A stretch of 22,315 nucleotides of DNA, from positions 1 through 22,315 of the forward strand of contig JAILSA010000061.1 of assembly GCA_024697885.1 (NCBI GenBank), in the 5' to 3' direction. Position numbers and translations under genes: made by a program. Positions 22,182 to 22,315 of this stretch are shown piece by piece. The notes under the pieces were generated by a model. That model was given only the letters and a program-made list of their open reading frames with translations. It was not told where the DNA came from and ran no database searches. The first letter of the stretch is position 1. The number at the start of each line of letters is the position of its first letter. Source of the DNA: Eubacterium sp. Lineage in GTDB: Bacteria; Bacillota; Clostridia; Lachnospirales; Lachnospiraceae.

Positions 22182-22315
22182 CTTCATCCACCTCTACTTC
22201 CAACTGTGGCAAGCTTACCAGAAACTCTATCCAGGTTTTGCCATCGGAATTCAAATTAATCTTTCCCGTCATCTGACGAATCAGCAGTCCCAACACCGCC
22301 ATTCCATCGATACTT
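22168..22315 (-). CDS. Histidine-kinase-like ATPase, C-terminal fragment (cut by window edge)
   Basis: Only the last 48 codons are inside the window, ending at TAA 22170-22168. They read as a degenerate end of a GHKL ATPase domain: a G-x-x-x-L-G-L-L segment (IDGMAVLGLLIRQ), then MTGKINLNS, DGKTW and IEFLVSLP. This matches the usual pattern of a GLGL helix, GG-I strand, G-T-F strand and final LP. The tail LEVEVDEDGSR is acidic. The reading frame overlaps the EAL gene start by 14 bp, indicating translational coupling. It could be the sensor kinase for the C-terminal receiver domain of the HD-GYP protein. The family call rests on a short segment and the upstream part is not visible. Confidence 0.65.
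   Translation of the reverse strand, partial: SIDGMAVLGLLIRQMTGKINLNSDGKTWIEFLVSLPQLEVEVDEDGSR

Overview
The window looks like a chromosomal segment of a motile anaerobic Firmicute, most likely a Lachnospiraceae-type clostridium. Supporting this are moderate GC, strong AGGAGG-type ribosome sites, TTG and GTG starts, a clostridial FprA-type flavodiiron protein, a FliB-type flagellin lysine methylase, a DUF6465 protein, a zinc-ribbon MscL, and extracellular proteins with Ser/Gly/Ala-rich linkers. No rRNA, tRNA, phage, IS or CRISPR features were seen, and no gap longer than about 240 bp lacks a gene.

Left part (1-7950) is mixed housekeeping and accessory genes. RNase Y (rny) has its own strong promoter overlapping the stop codon of the upstream fliB-like gene, and a predicted hairpin at the 5' end of its mRNA. 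fliB diverges from a membrane-anchored pseudokinase-like gene that has lost the catalytic Asp and the DFG Gly. Next come a secreted fibronectin-III protein, a divergently transcribed methyltransferase with a near-consensus promoter, a coupled pair of unknown genes (six-TM protein plus small acidic protein), and mscL. A hairpin at 7892-7945 serves as terminator on both strands.

Right part (7968-22315) is one unbroken minus-strand run. From upstream to downstream it holds: the tail of a histidine-kinase-like ATPase (cut by the window edge); a GAF-like/degenerate GGDEF/EAL protein; a diguanylate cyclase with two extracytoplasmic sensors (dCache-like and SBP_bac_3); an HD-GYP protein with a C-terminal receiver domain; a small unknown protein; a secreted GH43 arabinanase-like enzyme with a lysine-rich tail; a DUF6465 protein; an orphan ParA ATPase; a PAS-like/degenerate GGDEF/EAL protein; a flavodiiron protein whose start overlaps that EAL gene by 4 bp; a membrane-anchored DUF4846 protein; and a repeat-rich lipoprotein. 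Nearly all gaps are under 40 bp, and I see no intrinsic terminator before 7945-7892, so much of the run may be co-transcribed.

The main interest is this c-di-GMP island. It has one apparently active cyclase with an inhibitory RxxD site and three apparently active phosphodiesterases of two classes. These sit with an extracellular plant-polysaccharide enzyme, a ParA positioning ATPase and an O2/NO-detoxifying enzyme. A system that links envelope ligands and redox state to c-di-GMP is an inference from gene content. It is not shown by the sequence alone.
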